Source of the DNA: Collinsella sp.
GTDB taxonomy: Bacteria; Actinomycetota; Coriobacteriia; Coriobacteriales; Coriobacteriaceae
NCBI GenBank assembly: GCA_019414045.1
Contig: DXMW01000007.1
Coordinates: 1 to 53,684 of the forward strand
DNA length: 53,684 nt
Direction: 5' to 3'
The notes under the pieces were generated by a model that saw only the letters and a program-made list of their open reading frames with translations, was not told the origin of the DNA and made no database searches. The translations under genes and the position numbers were made by a program. Below are positions 24,069 through 32,788 of the stretch, one piece after another (position 1 is the first letter of the stretch; the number at the start of each line of letters is the position of its first letter).

Positions 24069-25400
24069 ATGAAGTACTTTGGCACCGACGGCTTTCGCGG
24101 TGAGGCTAACGTTGGGCTGACGGTAGAGCACGCTTATAAGATTGGCCGTTTTGTGGGCTGGTATTACGGCACCAACCGCGAGCGCAAGGCGCGCGTCATC
24201 GTGGGTAAGGACACGCGTCGCTCGAGTTATATGTTCGAGGCGGCGCTGGTGAGTGGCCTGGTCGCGAGCGGTGCGGACGCCTATATGCTGCACGTGATCC
24301 CCACACCGGGTGTAGCGCATCAGACCGTGGAAGGCTGCTTCGATTGCGGCATCATGATCAGCGCGAGCCACAACCCGTTTTGCGATAACGGCATTAAGCT
24401 CGTCAATAGCGACGGTTTTAAGATGGACGAGGACGTACTGGAGCTCATCGAGGACTACGTCGATGGCAAGAGCGAGGTGCCGCTGGCCACGGGCAACCAC
24501 ATCGGCGCCACGGTGGACTACATGCAGGGCCGCAACCGCTACATTGCCTCGCTCATCGCCAGCGCGAACTTTTCGCTGCAGGGCGTCAAGATCGGCATCG
24601 ACTGCGCCAACGGCTCGGCGTCCTCGGTGGCCAAGCCGGTGTTCGACGCGCTGGGCGCCGACGTGCGCGTGATCAATGCCGCGCCTGATGGTTTTAACAT
24701 CAACGTCGACTGCGGCTCCACGCATATGGAGCGTCTGCAGCGCCACGTGGTGGAGCAGGGCTTGGACGTGGGCTTTGCCTATGACGGCGATGCCGACCGC
24801 TGCCTGGCCGTGGACGAGCGCGGCCGCGTGGTCGATGGCGACCAGATCCTGTACGTGTGCGGCGTGTACCTGAACAAGCACGGTCGCCTTTCGGGCGGTA
24901 CCGTGGTTCCGACGATTGCCAGCAACTTTGGCCTGGTCAAGTCGCTGGAGCTTGCCGGTCTGAGCGCCGTGACCAGCGGCGTGGGCGACCGTCACGTGTA
25001 TGCCAAGATGCGCGAGGGCGGCTACAGCCTGGGCGGCGAGCAGACGGGCCATACGATCTTTGGCGATATCGAGCGCACGGGCGACGGCATTATGACCTCG
25101 CTGCGCGTGATGGAAGTGATTCGTGCCGAGCGCGAGACACTCTCGCAGCTCACGGCCCCGTGCAAGCTGCTGCCGCAGGCGCAGGTTGCCGTGCGCGTGG
25201 CGGACAAGGACGCCGCGCTCGAGAACATGGGCGTGCAGAACGCCATCGCCGAGGCCGAGGCTGCGCTGGCAGGCGAGGGCCGCGTGCTCGTACGCAAGAG
25301 CGGAACCGAGTCGGTTATCCGCGTGCTGGCCGAGGCGCCCGACCAAGCATCCGCCGATGCCGCCATGAAGCGCATCGCCAACGCACTCGAGGCTCTGTAG
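24069..25400 (+). CDS. glmM: Phosphoglucosamine mutase
   Basis: It interconverts glucosamine-6-phosphate and glucosamine-1-phosphate, feeding UDP-GlcNAc and peptidoglycan synthesis. The 443-aa protein has all four phosphohexomutase loops: catalytic Ser100 in ISASHNP, the metal loop DGDADRC near residue 240, the sugar loop GEQTGH, and the phosphate loop RKSGTESVIRV near the C-terminus. It starts with the family's KYFGTDGFRG. A TAAGGAGAG ribosome site lies upstream. Confidence 0.95.
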   Translation: MKYFGTDGFRGEANVGLTVEHAYKIGRFVGWYYGTNRERKARVIVGKDTRRSSYMFEAALVSGLVASGADAYMLHVIPTPGVAHQTVEGCFDCGIMISASHNPFCDNGIKLVNSDGFKMDEDVLELIEDYVDGKSEVPLATGNHIGATVDYMQGRNRYIASLIASANFSLQGVKIGIDCANGSASSVAKPVFDALGADVRVINAAPDGFNINVDCGSTHMERLQRHVVEQGLDVGFAYDGDADRCLAVDERGRVVDGDQILYVCGVYLNKHGRLSGGTVVPTIASNFGLVKSLELAGLSAVTSGVGDRHVYAKMREGGYSLGGEQTGHTIFGDIERTGDGIMTSLRVMEVIRAERETLSQLTAPCKLLPQAQVAVRVADKDAALENMGVQNAIAEAEAALAGEGRVLVRKSGTESVIRVLAEAPDQASADAAMKRIANALEAL

Positions 25401-25427
25401 TTACGCGGTTTTACCAAACCGCGTAAC
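25400..25427 (+). terminator. Perfect hairpin at the glmM stop codon
   Basis: GTTACGCGGTTT (25400-25411) and its exact complement (25416-25427) form a 12-bp stem with a 4-nt loop, beginning at the last base of the stop codon. No U-tract follows. Confidence 0.6.
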
Positions 25428-25440
25428 TGCTCGACGCTGC

Positions 25441-25540
25441 AAACGCCCCTAAGCGGCAATCTGACGTTCAATTTCAAGGGCGCGACCAGAAGGTCAGCGC
25501 CCTTTCATTTCACGTCACCTTGCTCGCTTAGGGTCGTTTT
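25441..25540. terminator. 100-nt nested hairpin between glmM and the M32 gene
   Basis: The left half (25441-25487) and right half (25492-25540) are complementary over their whole length with a few bulges. The apical part (25476-25504: AAGGGCGC, GACC, AGAA loop, GGTC, GCGCCCTT) is followed by TCATTT and resembles a terminator on its own. It serves the convergent pair. Confidence 0.65.
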
Positions 25541-25605
25541 CGCTGACGTTGCCAAGACATTGGCGTCAACATAGTTGGCGTTGGCGATGGCGCGCTGGTC
25601 AATCC

Positions 25606-27180
25606 TTACAGCTCGTACAGCGTGGTGAACTTGTCCTGCAGGTAGCTGCAGTAGTAGCGGGCGTCAAAGGCCATGCCGCAGGCGCCCTTGATGAGTTCCG
25701 GCGCGTCTTTGGCGCGGCCCCACTGCCAAATGTGCTCGCCCAGCCAGGCGCGGACGGGCGCCAGATCGCCGCTCGCGCAGGCACCGGTAAGGTCGACGCC
25801 GTCGCGGCACATGGCCGGCACAAACATGGCATCGTAGGCGCTACCCAGCGCATACGTGGGGAAGTAGCCAAACGAACCGCCGCTCCAATGCGTATCCTGC
25901 AGGCAGCCGTGCGTGTCGTCGGGAACGGGAATGCCCAGGTACTCGTCCATAAAGCGGTTCCAAAGCGCGGGGATGTCCTTGGCCGCAGCCTCGCCGGCAA
26001 ACAGCATACGCTCAATCTGGTAGCGCACCATAATATGCAGCGGATAGGTGAGCTCGTCGGCCTCGGTGCGGATCAACGACGGCTGCGCGATGTTCACGGC
26101 GCGGTAGAGCGTGTCTTCGTCGACGTCGCCGTAGACCTCGGGCGCGTGACGACGCAGCACCTCGAGCAGCGGGCCCATAAAGGCGCGGCTGCGACCCACG
26201 GTGTTCTCGAAAAAGCGGCTCTGGCTCTCGTGGATGCCCATGGAGGTGCCGCCCTCCAGGCAGGTGCGCGCGTAGGCGGGATTGACGCCCAGCTCGTACA
26301 TGGTGTGCCCCGCCTCGTGGATGATGCTGTAGACGTTGGAGATGCAGTCGTCCTCGTAGATGTGCGTCGCGATGCGCGCATCACCCACGGCAAAGCCCTC
26401 GCTAAACGGATGCTCGGTAAAGGCAAGCGTGGTGTCGTCCAGGTCCAGGCCGACAAGCTTCATAAGGTCGAAGCTCATGGCGCGCTGGGCAGCCTCGGGC
26501 ACGTGGGCGTGCAAAAAGTCGGCAGCCGGCTGCTGGCCGCGCTCGCCGATGGCGTGCACGAGCGGCACGACCGTGGCCTTGACCTCGTCGCAAAACGCGT
26601 CGAAGCTCTTGGCGGAAAGGCCGCGCTCATACTGGTCGAGCCAAACGTCGTATGGATCGCGCTTGGGGTCCATGAGCTCGGCCTGATGCTTAAGTTGGGC
26701 GACGATTCTATCCACATAGGTCTCAAAGCTCGCCCAGTCGTTGGCTGCCTTGGCCTTGCGCCACACGGCGTCCGCCTCGCAGGTGAGCCTGGTCCAGGCC
26801 TCGGCTTCTTCGGTGGGGATGGCACTGGCCTCACGTTGATCGCGGCCGAGCACACGGATCTCGTCGAGCAGCTGAGGGTCGTCGATTTTGCCGCCGGCGA
26901 CGGTCTCGCGCGCTAACGAGCGTACGAGCTCAACGGACTTCTCGCTGGTCAGCAGCTTGTGATGCTCGCCGGCAAGCGTGCCTATGGCGTCGGCACGCGC
27001 TGCTGCGCCGTTGGCGGGGGCAATGGTCGCGCCGTCAAACTCGGCAATCTTGAGCAGGTACTCACGAGTCCACAGCTTGCCTTCGAGCTTGCGGAATTTT
27101 TTGACGGCCTTATCGACCTTCATGCCTTTGGATGTCTTGCCCGCTGCAGGCTCGGCCTTCTTATCGAGTTTCTTTCCCAT
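25606..27180 (-). CDS. M32-family metallocarboxypeptidase
   Basis: This zinc carboxypeptidase, related to Thermus aquaticus carboxypeptidase Taq, removes C-terminal residues from peptides. The 524-aa protein has the HExxH zinc site at 288-292 (HEAGH), then the M32 motifs GIHESQSRFFEN and DTHWSGGSFGYFPTYALG. Length matches the family (about 500). A short Lys-rich N-terminal extension precedes the fold. AAGGA lies 6 nt upstream of the start. It is predicted to be cytoplasmic and monocistronic. Confidence 0.94.
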   Translation of the reverse strand: MGKKLDKKAEPAAGKTSKGMKVDKAVKKFRKLEGKLWTREYLLKIAEFDGATIAPANGAAARADAIGTLAGEHHKLLTSEKSVELVRSLARETVAGGKIDDPQLLDEIRVLGRDQREASAIPTEEAEAWTRLTCEADAVWRKAKAANDWASFETYVDRIVAQLKHQAELMDPKRDPYDVWLDQYERGLSAKSFDAFCDEVKATVVPLVHAIGERGQQPAADFLHAHVPEAAQRAMSFDLMKLVGLDLDDTTLAFTEHPFSEGFAVGDARIATHIYEDDCISNVYSIIHEAGHTMYELGVNPAYARTCLEGGTSMGIHESQSRFFENTVGRSRAFMGPLLEVLRRHAPEVYGDVDEDTLYRAVNIAQPSLIRTEADELTYPLHIMVRYQIERMLFAGEAAAKDIPALWNRFMDEYLGIPVPDDTHGCLQDTHWSGGSFGYFPTYALGSAYDAMFVPAMCRDGVDLTGACASGDLAPVRAWLGEHIWQWGRAKDAPELIKGACGMAFDARYYCSYLQDKFTTLYEL

Positions 27181-27319
27181 ACCATATCCTTGATCTCGTG
27201 AGCCGAGCGCTTCGGGTGGGCGCGCGGCCAGTTTGCACAGCTACCTGCCTTGTACCCAGTGCGAACAAAACGGAACGCGGCGATGCACACGCAGAATGTG
27301 TTATCCTATAGCCCAATGC

Positions 27320-27599
27320 GTTGACGGAGAGGGTTTTGCCCGCCGCGTCGCCGGCAAGAGAGGGAAGGTCATGGGCTGCGAGCCTTCCTGCGGTGACAAG
27401 GGCCAAGCGTTCACTCCCGAGCAGCGACCTCAACGGGCACGCGGCCAGCGGCGGCGAAGCCCCAGTAGGGAAGCCGTGAGCCTCGCGACAAGGGGCACAG
27501 AGTGGGCGCGGCGGGCCAGACATCCGCCGGGTCAAACAAGGTGGTACCGCGGAATTCAACCGTCCTTGGGCAATGCACATGCCCGAGGGCGGTTTTTTT
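27320..27599 (+). promoter_or_regulatory. T-box leader of pheST
   Basis: The conserved T-box AAGGTGGTACCGCGG is at 27538-27552. It is followed by a terminator stem CCGTCCTTGGGCA (27560-27572) with TGCCCGAGGGCGG (27580-27592) and seven T residues. Upstream, 27360-27380 forms a stem-I-like arm (GGAAGG/CCTTCC). Uncharged tRNA-Phe would stabilise the antiterminator. The UUC specifier is not certain; 27410-27412 and 27374-27376 are candidates. The 5' end is approximate. Confidence 0.85.
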
Positions 27600-27684
27600 G
27601 TTACCGAACCGGGCCGCACATCCGCAGCTCCGGGTGGCTCCAGCCGCCGCGGCAAGTGGATGCGCGAGAGACGAAAGGGAAGAC

Positions 27685-28761
27685 ATGAGTCTGATTGATG
27701 ATCTGGTCAAACTCGAGGAAGAGGCCAAGGAGCTCGTCGCAGGCGCCGATGACGCCGCCAAGCTCGAGGCTGCGCGTGTTGAGCTGCTCGGTCGCAAGGG
27801 TCGTATCACCGGCTTGATGCGCATGATGGGCAAGCTCGCCCCCGAGGATCGTCCCGTGATGGGCAAGCGCGCCAACGAGATGCGCCAGCTGATCGAGGGC
27901 ATGCTCGACGAGCGAAACACCGAGATGAAGGCCGCCGCCCTCAAGCGCGCACTCGAGCACGACGCCGTCGACATCACGCTGCCGGGCATCCGTCCGCAGA
28001 TCGGCCACCAGCACCTGATCAAGCAAATCATCGAGGAGGCCGAGGACATCTTCTGCGGCATCGGCTACACCGTCGAGTCCGGCCCCATGGTCGACACCTC
28101 TTACTACAACTTCACCGCGCTCAACGCTCCCATGGATCACCCGAGCCGCTCGGCCCACGATACCTTCTACGTGGTCGACAACAACCCCGGCAGCGTCGCG
28201 CACCCCGAGGCTCACGCCCACGGCGAGTCCGACGTGCTGCTGCGCACCCAGACTTCGGGCGTGCAGATCCACACTATGGAGTCGCAGAAGCCGCCCATCT
28301 ACATGATCTGCCCGGGCACCGTCTACCGTCCCGACACGGCCGATGCCTGCCACCTGCCGCAGTTCAACCAGATCGAGGGCCTGGTCGTCGACGAGGGCAT
28401 CACCTTTGGCGACCTGAAGGGCACGCTCGACTACTTTGTTAAGTGCATGTTTGGCGAGGATCGCAAGACGCGTTACCGCCCGCACTTCTTCCCCTTCACC
28501 GAGCCCAGCTGCGAGGTGGACGTGAGCTGCCACGTGTGCGGCGGCAAGGGCTGCAACTTCTGCAAGCACAGCGGCTGGATCGAGATCTTGGGCTGCGGCA
28601 TGGTCGACCCCAACGTCCTGATCAACTGCGGCATCGATCCCGAGAAGTATACCGGCTTCGCCTTTGGCATTGGCGCCGAGCGCGTCGCGGCCCTGCGCTA
28701 CGACCTGCCGGACCTCAGAACGCTCATGACAGGCGATATGCGTTTCTTGAATCAGTTCTAG
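27685..28761 (+). CDS. pheS: Phenylalanine--tRNA ligase alpha subunit
   Basis: The 358-aa catalytic subunit of the alpha2-beta2 enzyme begins with an N-terminal coiled coil (about residues 1-85). Class II motif 2 and the substrate region follow (TSYYNFTALNAPMDHPSRSAHDTFY), and motif 3 is near the end (GFAFGIGAERVAALRY). A CHVCGGKGCNFCKHSG stretch near residue 285 is a Cys/His cluster seen in some bacterial PheS proteins. The start at 27685 has AAAGGGA upstream; the frame extends to 27502 across the T-box without a ribosome site. It is regulated by the T-box and followed by pheT. Confidence 0.96.
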   Translation: MSLIDDLVKLEEEAKELVAGADDAAKLEAARVELLGRKGRITGLMRMMGKLAPEDRPVMGKRANEMRQLIEGMLDERNTEMKAAALKRALEHDAVDITLPGIRPQIGHQHLIKQIIEEAEDIFCGIGYTVESGPMVDTSYYNFTALNAPMDHPSRSAHDTFYVVDNNPGSVAHPEAHAHGESDVLLRTQTSGVQIHTMESQKPPIYMICPGTVYRPDTADACHLPQFNQIEGLVVDEGITFGDLKGTLDYFVKCMFGEDRKTRYRPHFFPFTEPSCEVDVSCHVCGGKGCNFCKHSGWIEILGCGMVDPNVLINCGIDPEKYTGFAFGIGAERVAALRYDLPDLRTLMTGDMRFLNQF

Positions 28762-28771
28762 GCCCGGCGGC

Positions 28772-28864
28772 TTTCCCAAGCACCGCACCTTGCCTTTCAA
28801 TCGTCGGTTGCGTACCTAAGTACGCGGCCCTCCTCTTTCAAGGCAATCTGCGGCACTTGGAAAA
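28772..28864 (+). repeat. Large nested hairpin in the pheS-pheT gap
   Basis: The outer arms (28772-28798 and 28837-28864) pair with small interruptions: CCAAG, CCGCA and TTGCCTT blocks meet AAGGCAA, TGCGG and CTTGG blocks. An inner GCGTAC-CTAA-GTACGC stem (about 28810-28825) forms the tip. It lies 10 bp after the pheS stop with no U-tract. Confidence 0.55.
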
Positions 28865-28922
28865 CCCGTCTCCGTTGCAGTTTTTTGGCTCAAAGCCGCA
28901 TTTATGAAAGGAGACCAGTTAG

Positions 28923-31376
28923 ATGCGCGTTTCTTACGACTGGCTCAAGACCATGATCGATATTCTGGAGGATCCCAAGACTCTTTCGGACGAATATATC
29001 CGTACCGGCACCGAGGTCGAGGCGATTGACACCGTGGGAGAATCCTTCGACCACGTGGTGACCTCCAAGGTGCTCACCAAGACCACTCACCCCGATAGCG
29101 ACCATATGTATGTGTGCTCGGTCGACGTGGGTGACAAGAACCTCGACGCTGACGGCAATCCCGCTCCGCTGCAGATCGTCTGCGGCGCGCAGAACTTCGA
29201 GGCCGGCGACCACATCGTCACGGCCATGATCGGCGCAGTTCTGCCCGGCGACGTCAAGATCAAGAAGAGCAAGCTTCGCGGCGTCGTGTCCATGGGCATG
29301 AACTGCTCCGCACGCGAGCTCGGCCTGGGCGGCGACCACTCTGGCATTATGATCCTGCCCGAGGATACGCCCTGCGGCATGCCGTTTGCCGAGTATGTGG
29401 GCTCGAGTGATACTGTGCTCGACTGCGAGATCACGCCCAACCGCCCCGACTGCCTGTCCATGATCGGCATGGCCCGCGAGACCGGCGCCATTTTCGATCG
29501 CGATTTCCACGTTGAGCTGCCCGCCATCAAGGCGGAGACTGGCCGCGCGACCGACGACGAGCTTTCCGTCGAGATTGCCGACGAGGGCCTGTGCGACCGC
29601 TATGTCGCCCGCATCGTGCGCAACGTGAAGGTCGGCCCGTCGCCCGACTGGATGGTCAAGCGCCTTAACGCCCTGGGCGTGCGTCCGCACAACAACATCG
29701 TCGACATCACCAACTACGTGATGATGCTCACCGGTCAGCCGCTGCACGCCTTTGACCTGGACACCTTTGCCGAGCGCGATGGCCACCGTCGCGTGGTGGT
29801 TCGCGCCGCCCAGCAGGATGAGAAATTCACGACGCTCGATGGCGAAGAGCGCGTGCTCGACGCCGGCATGGGCCTTATCACCGACGGCGAGCGCCCCGTG
29901 GCGTTGGCCGGCGTTATGGGCGGCATGGATTCCGAGATCGAGGACGACACCGTCGACGTGATGGTCGAGAGCGCTTGCTTCAACGCCGGTCGCACCTCGC
30001 ACACCAGCCGCGATCTGTCGCTGATCTCCGACGCCTCCATTCGCTTTGAGCGCCAGGTTGACGAGACTGGCTGCGTGGATGTCGCCAATGTTACCTGCGC
30101 GCTCATCGAGGAGATCGCCGGCGGCGAGGTTGCTCCCGGCTATGTCGATGTTTTCCCCGCGCCCAAGACCATCGACAGCATTAAGCTGCGCCTGGCCCGC
30201 GTGCATGCCATCTGCGGTGCCGACATCGAGCCCGACTTTATCGAGCGTTCGCTTACCCGTCTGGGCTGCACCGTCGAGCGCGACGGCGAGGACTTTATGG
30301 TTACCCCGCCGAGCTTCCGTCCCGACCTGCCGCGCGAGATTGACCTGATCGAGGAGGTCCTGCGCCTATGGGGCATGGGCCGTGTGACGGCGACCATCCC
30401 GGCTGCCAAGAACCACATCGGCGGCCTGACCCGCGAGCAGAAGCTCACCCGCAAGGTCGGCGAGATCCTGCGCGCCTGCGGCCTCAACGAGACCACGACC
30501 TTTGGCTTTGCCGCCCCGGGCGACCTGGAGAAGATCGGCATGTCCACCGAAGGCCGCGGTTGCCCCGTGGTGCTCATGAACCCGCTGGTAGCCGAGCAGA
30601 CCGAGATGCGCCGCTCGCTGTTGCCAGGCCTGCTGCAGTCCGTTGCCTATAACGAGGCCCACGGCACGCCCAACGTGCACCTGTACGAGGTCGGCAGCCT
30701 GTTCCACGGTCGCGAGAACGCCAGCCTGCCCAAGGAGACCAAGTCCGTGGCGGGTGTGCTCTCGGGCCAGTGGAGCGAGCAGTCCTGGAACATGAAGTAC
30801 CGTAAGCTGCGCTTCTTCTTTGGCAAGGGCATTGTCGAGGAGCTGCTCGCCCAGCTGCGCATCGAGAAGGTTCGCTTCCGTCCCGTCGAGGGCGAGGGCT
30901 ACGCTTTCTTGCAGCCGGGTCGTGCGGCCGAGGTTCTGTCCGGCGGAACCGTGCTGGGCTGGGTCGGCGAGATTCACCCCGAGGCGCGCGAGGCGATGGG
31001 CATCGATGAGGTCGTCGTTGCCTTTGAGCTCGACTTGGACAAGCTGATCAAGGGCGCCCGCAACCAGGAGAACTACCGTGAGTTCTCGCAGTACCCGGCC
31101 GTTGAGCACGACCTTGCCATTGTGGTTGACAACTCCGTGACCTGTGAGGATCTTGAGCGCCGCATTACGAGCGCCGGCGGTAAGTTGCTCGAGGGCGTGC
31201 GCCTGTTCGACGTCTACCGCGATCCCATCCGCATCGGAGCGGGCAAAAAGTCCATGGCCTTTGCGCTTACGTATCGCTCCGACGACCACACGCTTACCAG
31301 CGAAGAGGTCGAGAAAGCGCACCAGAAGATTGTCACCAAGGTGTGCAAGGGCGTAAACGGCGAGGTCCGCTCGTAA
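28923..31376 (+). CDS. pheT: Phenylalanine--tRNA ligase beta subunit
   Basis: The 817-aa subunit has the expected domain order: EMAP/tRNA-binding domain (about 40-160), B3/B4 editing domain (about 215-400), B5 domain (about 410-480), the catalytic-like core (about 490-690) and a C-terminal FDX-ACB anticodon-binding domain (about 725-817; YPAVEHDLAIVVD). It assembles with PheS, discriminates tRNA-Phe and edits Tyr-tRNA. The AAAGGAG ribosome site is 10-11 nt upstream. It is separated from pheS by 161 bp with a large hairpin. Confidence 0.96.
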   Translation: MRVSYDWLKTMIDILEDPKTLSDEYIRTGTEVEAIDTVGESFDHVVTSKVLTKTTHPDSDHMYVCSVDVGDKNLDADGNPAPLQIVCGAQNFEAGDHIVTAMIGAVLPGDVKIKKSKLRGVVSMGMNCSARELGLGGDHSGIMILPEDTPCGMPFAEYVGSSDTVLDCEITPNRPDCLSMIGMARETGAIFDRDFHVELPAIKAETGRATDDELSVEIADEGLCDRYVARIVRNVKVGPSPDWMVKRLNALGVRPHNNIVDITNYVMMLTGQPLHAFDLDTFAERDGHRRVVVRAAQQDEKFTTLDGEERVLDAGMGLITDGERPVALAGVMGGMDSEIEDDTVDVMVESACFNAGRTSHTSRDLSLISDASIRFERQVDETGCVDVANVTCALIEEIAGGEVAPGYVDVFPAPKTIDSIKLRLARVHAICGADIEPDFIERSLTRLGCTVERDGEDFMVTPPSFRPDLPREIDLIEEVLRLWGMGRVTATIPAAKNHIGGLTREQKLTRKVGEILRACGLNETTTFGFAAPGDLEKIGMSTEGRGCPVVLMNPLVAEQTEMRRSLLPGLLQSVAYNEAHGTPNVHLYEVGSLFHGRENASLPKETKSVAGVLSGQWSEQSWNMKYRKLRFFFGKGIVEELLAQLRIEKVRFRPVEGEGYAFLQPGRAAEVLSGGTVLGWVGEIHPEAREAMGIDEVVVAFELDLDKLIKGARNQENYREFSQYPAVEHDLAIVVDNSVTCEDLERRITSAGGKLLEGVRLFDVYRDPIRIGAGKKSMAFALTYRSDDHTLTSEEVEKAHQKIVTKVCKGVNGEVRS

Positions 31377-31388
31377 TCTTTGCTGTTC

Positions 31389-31483
31389 GGAACCCGCCCC
31401 CTGCGGGGTTTTCACGGCAACGTCCTCGCCGCTTCGCGGCTGCGGGATGTTGCCTTAGAAAACCCCTCTCGGGGGCGGGTTCC
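31389..31483 (+). repeat. Large nested hairpin after pheT
   Basis: GGAACCCGCCCCC (31389-31401) pairs perfectly with 31471-31483. Inside, GGGGTTTTC pairs with GAAAACCCC, GGCAAC with GTTGCC, and the tip is GCCGC-TTCG-CGGC-like. The core TCCTCGC...GCGGGAT is shared with the hairpin at 41433-41520. No U-tract follows directly. Confidence 0.6.
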
Positions 31484-31612
31484 TGCGCTAACCTTGTTGC
31501 GAGCGGACCGCACCTTCTTCCGGGTGACCGGATAGTTGGGAGTGCAAGGGCCCTTTTTTGGGCGGTGCGTGGGCCTGGGTTAATAACGTACGTATTGCAA
31601 GGGCGTGCTGCG

Positions 31613-31641
31613 TTGTGGGCGGGGCGCCTTTTTGTTAGTAT
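31613..31641 (+). promoter_or_regulatory. Promoter of cbiMQO
   Basis: TTGTGG (31613-31618) and TAGTAT (31636-31641) are 17 bp apart, 62 bp upstream of cbiM. The stretch 31484-31612 holds no gene. I looked for cobalamin and NiCo riboswitch signatures there and saw none. Confidence 0.4.
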
Positions 31642-31702
31642 GCAGAGTCGGTGTTACGGATTGTTAGAAACGTAATACGCAACGTTCTGATTGAGAGGGC
31701 TC

Positions 31703-32788
31703 ATGCATATTCCCGATAATTATCTGTCCCCGCAGACCGATGCCGTTATGGCGGTGGCGATGGTGCCCGTATGGGTTCACTGCATCAAGAAAGTGCGCGC
31801 CACGCTCGATCGCGAGCATATGGCCTTTCTGGGTATTTGCGCTGCGTTCTCCTTTTTGCTCATGATGTTCAACGTGCCGCTGCCCGGCGGCACCACTGGT
31901 CACGCCGTCGGCGGCGCGCTCATCGCGCTGCTGCTAGGCCCGGAGGCCGCGGCCATCGCGGTTTCGGTCGCGCTGGCGTTGCAGGCGCTGCTGTTTGGCG
32001 ACGGCGGTATCCTGTCCTTTGGCGCCAACTGCTTTAACATGGCCTTCGTGCTGCCGTTTGCCGCTGCTATCGTGTTCCGTGCGCTCAACAGCCGTTTGCA
32101 CGACAAGAGCTGGGGCACCTCGGTTTCGGCCATCGTAAGCGGCTGGGTCGGCCTGTGCCTGGCGGCCCTGTGCGCGGCGGTCGAGTTTGGTATTCAGCCC
32201 ATGCTCTTTACTAACGCTTCGGGCGCGCCGCTGTACTGCCCCTTCCCGCTGTCCATTGCCATTCCGGCCATGATGATTCCGCATATGTTGGTTGCCGGCG
32301 TGGTCGAGGGCGTGGCGACTGCCGCGATCTACGGCTTTATCAAGAAGACGGCGCCGAGCGTTATCGTCGGGCCCGAGGCCGTCGATGGCCAGCTTGCTGC
32401 CGAGGGCACAACCGCCAAGAAGACCTCGCTGGTCCCCACGCTCATCCTGGTCGCCGTGCTTGTCGTGGCTACGCCGCTCGGCTTGCTTGCCACCGGTGAC
32501 GCTTGGGGTGAGTGGGACGCCGAGGGCGCCGCGATCGCCGTTCAGGAGGCTGGTGACGACAGTCTGCAGGCTTCGGTCGGTCTCGACACTCCGACCTTTG
32601 CCGATGCCCTGCCCACGGGCGATTATCTGCAGGCCTATTCCGAGGAGCAGGGCCTTGGCTTTGCCGGCCAGGCCGCGATGTATATTCTTTCGGGCGTGAT
32701 TGGCGTGGCGGTGCTCACCATCGCATTCCGCCTGGTCTCGCTGACGGTCAAGGAAAGCGGTGCTCATGGCAATAGCCGAGCTGCCTAG
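31703..32788 (+). CDS. cbiM: ECF cobalt/nickel transporter S component CbiM/NikM with fused PDGLE domain
   Basis: This substrate-binding membrane subunit of an energy-coupling-factor metal transporter is 361 aa long. It starts MHIPDNYLSP. In CbiM/NikM the N-terminal Met-His motif coordinates the metal, which decides the start at 31703 over an in-frame TTG at 31691. About six membrane segments follow, with GGTTGHAVGGALIALLLGPEAA in the core. The C-terminal third (about residues 230-355), with a further membrane segment at each end, resembles the CbiN/PDGLE accessory part fused on. GAGAGGG lies upstream. Cobalt and nickel cannot be separated from sequence. Confidence 0.9.
   Translation: MHIPDNYLSPQTDAVMAVAMVPVWVHCIKKVRATLDREHMAFLGICAAFSFLLMMFNVPLPGGTTGHAVGGALIALLLGPEAAAIAVSVALALQALLFGDGGILSFGANCFNMAFVLPFAAAIVFRALNSRLHDKSWGTSVSAIVSGWVGLCLAALCAAVEFGIQPMLFTNASGAPLYCPFPLSIAIPAMMIPHMLVAGVVEGVATAAIYGFIKKTAPSVIVGPEAVDGQLAAEGTTAKKTSLVPTLILVAVLVVATPLGLLATGDAWGEWDAEGAAIAVQEAGDDSLQASVGLDTPTFADALPTGDYLQAYSEEQGLGFAGQAAMYILSGVIGVAVLTIAFRLVSLTVKESGAHGNSRAA

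Noticed and set aside
55..25560. Shared 14-mer CGTTGCCAAGACAT at 55-68 and 25547-25560
   Set aside because: A few exact 14-mers are expected by chance in 54 kb, and the contexts differ.
27502..27684. N-terminal extension of pheS to 27502
   Set aside because: It would run through the T-box and terminator, has no ribosome site, and PheS normally starts at the coiled coil found at 27685.
31484..31702. Cobalamin or NiCo riboswitch before cbiMQO
   Set aside because: I found no B12-box-like GCCACTG or NiCo core; only a promoter could be supported.
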